From Hymenobacter elongatus (lineage in GTDB: Bacteria > Bacteroidota > Bacteroidia > Cytophagales > Hymenobacteraceae), in assembly GCF_004745955.1 (NCBI RefSeq), contig NZ_SRLD01000043.1, positions 1 to 43,245 of the forward strand: a stretch of 43,245 bases of DNA, written 5' to 3'. The translations under genes and the position numbers were made by a program. Positions 40,774 through 43,245 of this stretch are shown piece by piece. Under the pieces are notes generated by a model. It made no database searches. It was not told where the DNA came from and saw nothing but the letters and a program-made list of their open reading frames with translations. Numbering within the stretch: position 1 is the first letter of the stretch; each line of letters begins with the position of its first letter.

Positions 40774-42760
40774 TTAGAAGCGGAGCAGCTTGAGGCGAGT
40801 GGTGAGCGCAGGGCTTTTCAACGACAGGTAATAGACGCCTGGTGCCAGCATCTGCCCCGACCAATCCAGCACCAGCTCTCCAGCTTGCGCATCCACGGGT
40901 TGGGCACCGCTGGCGACCATACTCCCCAGCGCAGAAACCAAGGTGTAGGTGATGGTTCCGGCTTCTGCTGCGGGCAATGCCACTACGAAGCGCCCATCGT
41001 ACGATGGATTCGGATAAGCCCGCGCCGCACCGCTGGCAGCCACGCGTAGCTGTCGCGTAGCCTGAGCCTGGGTGTTTGGCAGTGGCTGTCCGAGCACGTT
41101 AAAGCTCACCGTCAGAGCTTTGCCAGCATCTCCCACTGCGCCCGCTTCAGCGTAGGGCGTGGCCGTAATGGTATACGAACCAGTTGTGGGGATCCAACCA
41201 TTATAGTTGCCGTTGGCATCGGAGAACAGCGCGTAGGGGGCCATTGATTCGGTACGTACCTGCTCTTGGGTCCCGGTTAAAACCACTGCTACGCTGCCCA
41301 CCACGGCCGGGCTGGTATTGACCCGAATGTTCAGGTTTTGGGTCGGTAACGCCGCTAAATCGAGCATAGCACCTGACGTAATATCCTGAATATCTTGGTC
41401 GGTGTCGGCATTGACCAGCGTGAAGCTCGTCACTGTGGCTTGTGTAGCAGTGTTCACGACAGTGAAAGTCAGCGTGAGCGGCGAGCCGGCGGCCCCGCCC
41501 CCACCCGCTTCGCTGTAAGCAATAGCGGTGAGCGAGTACGAGCCTACGGCGGGGGTCCAGGCGTTATAGTCGCCGCCCGCATCCGAAAACAGCGCGTATG
41601 GAGCCTGCGACTCAGTCTGGTCGCGGGTGTCGGCACCAGTGAGGCTGAATCGCACGCTGCCCACGGCAGCAGGCGTAGTGGTAGCTCGGATATTCAGGTT
41701 GCGCGTCGGCAAGGTCGCCAGGTTCAGCGTTGCGTCCGTTGCCAGCGGCTGAATGTCCAGGTCGGTGTCGGCATTCACCAGCGTGTAGCTTGTCACGGCT
41801 GGTGGGGGCGGCGGTGGGGGCAGCGGGGCGAAGGTGGCTGTTATGGTCTTGGCAGCTGTCATGGCCACGGCCAGCGGGTTGGCGCTGCCCGTGGCGTCGC
41901 CGCTCCAGCCCACGAATTGCTGCCCGCTGCCGGGCGTGGCCGTCAGCGTCGCCACCGTCCCGGCGGCATACGTGGCCTGGTCCGGGCTCCGGCTCACCGT
42001 GCCTGCGCCACTGGCGGCAGTAGCCAGTGGATAGAAAGTACTCACCGGGGTGTCAAGTAGGGCTTGCAAGGCCGTGTACCAACGGGCCGCCATCCTCTCT
42101 TCGCCGACCTCGTTTAAGTGAATACCGTCGTAGGTTTCGGTAACTGGGTTCACTCCCGTGTTGTGGTCCACGATAGTCACGGGCGACTGCGGCGTCGATT
42201 TTTGCTGGGCCAGCTCCGGCAGCAGCGCATTCAGAGCCGTAATGTTTTCATTGCCAGGGCTGAGGGAAGTCGGCAGCAGCTGGGCGAGCAGAATCTTCAC
42301 CGTAGGATGACCCATGCGCGACGCGTCGATGATTTCGCCCAGCTCAACACGGGTACCAGTGAGGCTGCTGTTCTGAATCATATCGTTGGAGCCGATGTGC
42401 ATCAACACCACATCGGGTTTGTAGGTGGCGGCCCAGCCCTGAGCAGAAAACAGCAGCCAGCCAGCCCTAGTGTCCCTCGTGGTCGAGGTCAAAATCGGGA
42501 GTTGGCGTCGGGCCTTGGTAATTACCCTGCTGCGAGCCCACGAAATCGACGCTGTAGCCGCCCGCCTGAAGCTTCTGCCACAGTGGCCGCCGGTAGGAAT
42601 TATGCTTGTCGTCCCCTTGCGTTGCAGACGACCCCAGCGGCATGATTTTCACTTGAGCCGAAGCACACTGCGGCCCCAGCAACGCCAAAACCATGTGCAG
42701 CGCTACCAGATGGCGGCCACGAAGAAAATATGAAAAGAGGTGGAAAAAGGGGGCGTACAT
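40774..42760 (-). pseudogene. SGNH/GDSL hydrolase with T9SS sorting domain, broken by a stop and a frameshift
   Basis: Minus strand. From 42760 one frame gives a signal peptide (cleavage near C-A-S-A-Q) and SGNH block I (I-M-P-L-G-S-S-A-T-Q-G-D-D), then F-D-L-D-H-E-G-H. At that point a TAG stands where the family has Trp (H-W-G-W). Similarity continues only in a different frame from about 42450 (Q-G-W-A-A-T-Y-K-P-D-V-V). That frame carries block III G-S-N-D-M, block V Y-D-G-I-H-L-N-E, an InlB-like repeat (F-V-G-W-S-G-D-A-T-G), a poly-Pro linker, two of the ~119-residue N-A-D-T-D repeats and a T9SS sorting domain ending at 40774. Both the nonsense codon and the frame change (probably a small deletion) are needed to explain it, so a sequencing error alone is unlikely. 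All other parts are intact, so decay is recent. The intact form would be a surface esterase or deacetylase (inference). Confidence 0.8.
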
Positions 42761-42809
42761 AGGTGCAACATAAAGAGTGGTGATATGGACAAATCTGTCA
42801 TTCTAGTGC

Positions 42810-43245
42810 TTAGTCAGGAGAATTAGCTGTACAAACCTTTTGATAGTGTCGGGTTAGTTTCTCACATGCCTTATCGAGCGAGAATTGCCAGTTGACTGTT
42901 GCTCGCCGGGCGTTGCGTTCCGCCACACAGGCGTCGACGTGCGCGCTCAGGTCGTCCTGGGTGGGGATGCGCTGGTGCAGGCACTGGCGGGCGATGGCCG
43001 AGAGTTCGAGTTCGACCATGTTCAGCCAGGAAGCATTTTTGGGCGTGTAATGGACCTCGAAGCGGGCAGCCAGCGCGCGAGCCTGTTCGGCGGGCAGATG
43101 CTGGTAAAAGACGGCATGGGTATGGGTATTGAGGTTGTCCTGCACCAGCACGATTTTCTTGGCCTGCGGGTAAGCGGCGGCCAAGCCGCGCATGAAGCGG
43201 CAGTAGTCAGCCCCGGTGCGGCGGGCCGAGACCTCGACCAGGCGC
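42810..43245 (-). CDS. IS630-family transposase, C-terminal part (gene continues beyond the window edge)
   Basis: The frame is open to the edge at 43245, so the start lies outside. The visible ~145 residues are the DDE domain end of an IS630-type transposase: V-L-V-Q-D-N-L-N-T-H supplies the second catalytic Asp, and Y-T-P-K-N-A-S-W-L-N-M-V-E-L-E supplies the catalytic Glu. R-Q-C-L-H-Q-R-I is also typical. The gene ends 50 bp from the start codon of the broken SGNH hydrolase gene, so the element lies right in that gene's promoter region. The element's terminal repeat should lie between 42761 and 42809, but it cannot be identified without the other end. Confidence 0.88.
   Translation of the reverse strand, partial: RLVEVSARRTGADYCRFMRGLAAAYPQAKKIVLVQDNLNTHTHAVFYQHLPAEQARALAARFEVHYTPKNASWLNMVELELSAIARQCLHQRIPTQDDLSAHVDACVAERNARRATVNWQFSLDKACEKLTRHYQKVCTANSPD

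Overview
The window looks like a chromosomal segment of a GC-rich Bacteroidota bacterium. Hymenobacter or a close relative (Cytophagales) is my best guess. The evidence is: several secreted proteins with type IX secretion (T9SS) type A C-terminal sorting domains; -7 promoter elements of the Bacteroidota form TAnnTTTG, some with an upstream TTG; no Shine-Dalgarno sequences before the genes; and many-proline/alanine, GC-rich coding. No rRNA, tRNA or CRISPR array was seen.

Region 1 (1-12.6 kb) is general chromosome. It holds the 3' part of an M1 aminopeptidase, a decayed thioredoxin-reductase-like flavoprotein gene, a secreted DUF922-type putative protease, a T9SS cargo protein, a SulP transporter/beta-carbonic anhydrase operon, and a histidine kinase and an OmpR-type response regulator that lie 2.4 kb apart. 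Between the kinase and the regulator sit a convergent pair: an sce7726-family putative nuclease and DNA polymerase IV.

Region 2 (12.7-37.3 kb) is a large exopolysaccharide/capsule cluster. One strand carries, in order: a Wza-type export lipoprotein, a Wzc-type chain-length/tyrosine-kinase protein, a Wzx-type flippase, a Wzy-type polymerase/ligase, a GT4, an HlpA-like glycosyltransferase, a rhamnosyltransferase-like GT2, a GT11-like fucosyltransferase and a secreted beta-helix protein. A divergent pair (DegT aminotransferase and sugar-nucleotide epimerase) and a 1-kb AT-rich regulatory gap follow. Next comes a 1017-residue T9SS-exported beta-helix protein that shares its catalytic-type domain with the first one. 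The cluster ends with GDP-mannose 4,6-dehydratase, GDP-L-fucose synthase, two tandem GT61 proteins and a GT2. The logic is: Gmd and Fcl make GDP-L-fucose; the glycosyltransferases assemble a fucose-containing repeat unit; flippase, polymerase and Wzc/Wza polymerise and export it; the beta-helix proteins may modify or bind the polymer in two different compartments (inference).

Region 3 (37.3-43.2 kb) is a mobile, repeat-rich margin. It has a complete IS5/IS427-type insertion sequence with 17-bp perfect terminal repeats and a TAA target duplication, whose transposase is split at an A8 tract. It also has a T9SS protein with three exact-length 119-residue repeats, a broken SGNH hydrolase pseudogene in opposite orientation that carries the same repeat, and the 3' end of an IS630-type transposase at the edge. 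A palindromic dispersed repeat occurs as a full 180-bp nested inverted repeat at 33.4-33.6 kb and as partial copies at 2.5, 23.2, 40.6 and 40.7 kb.
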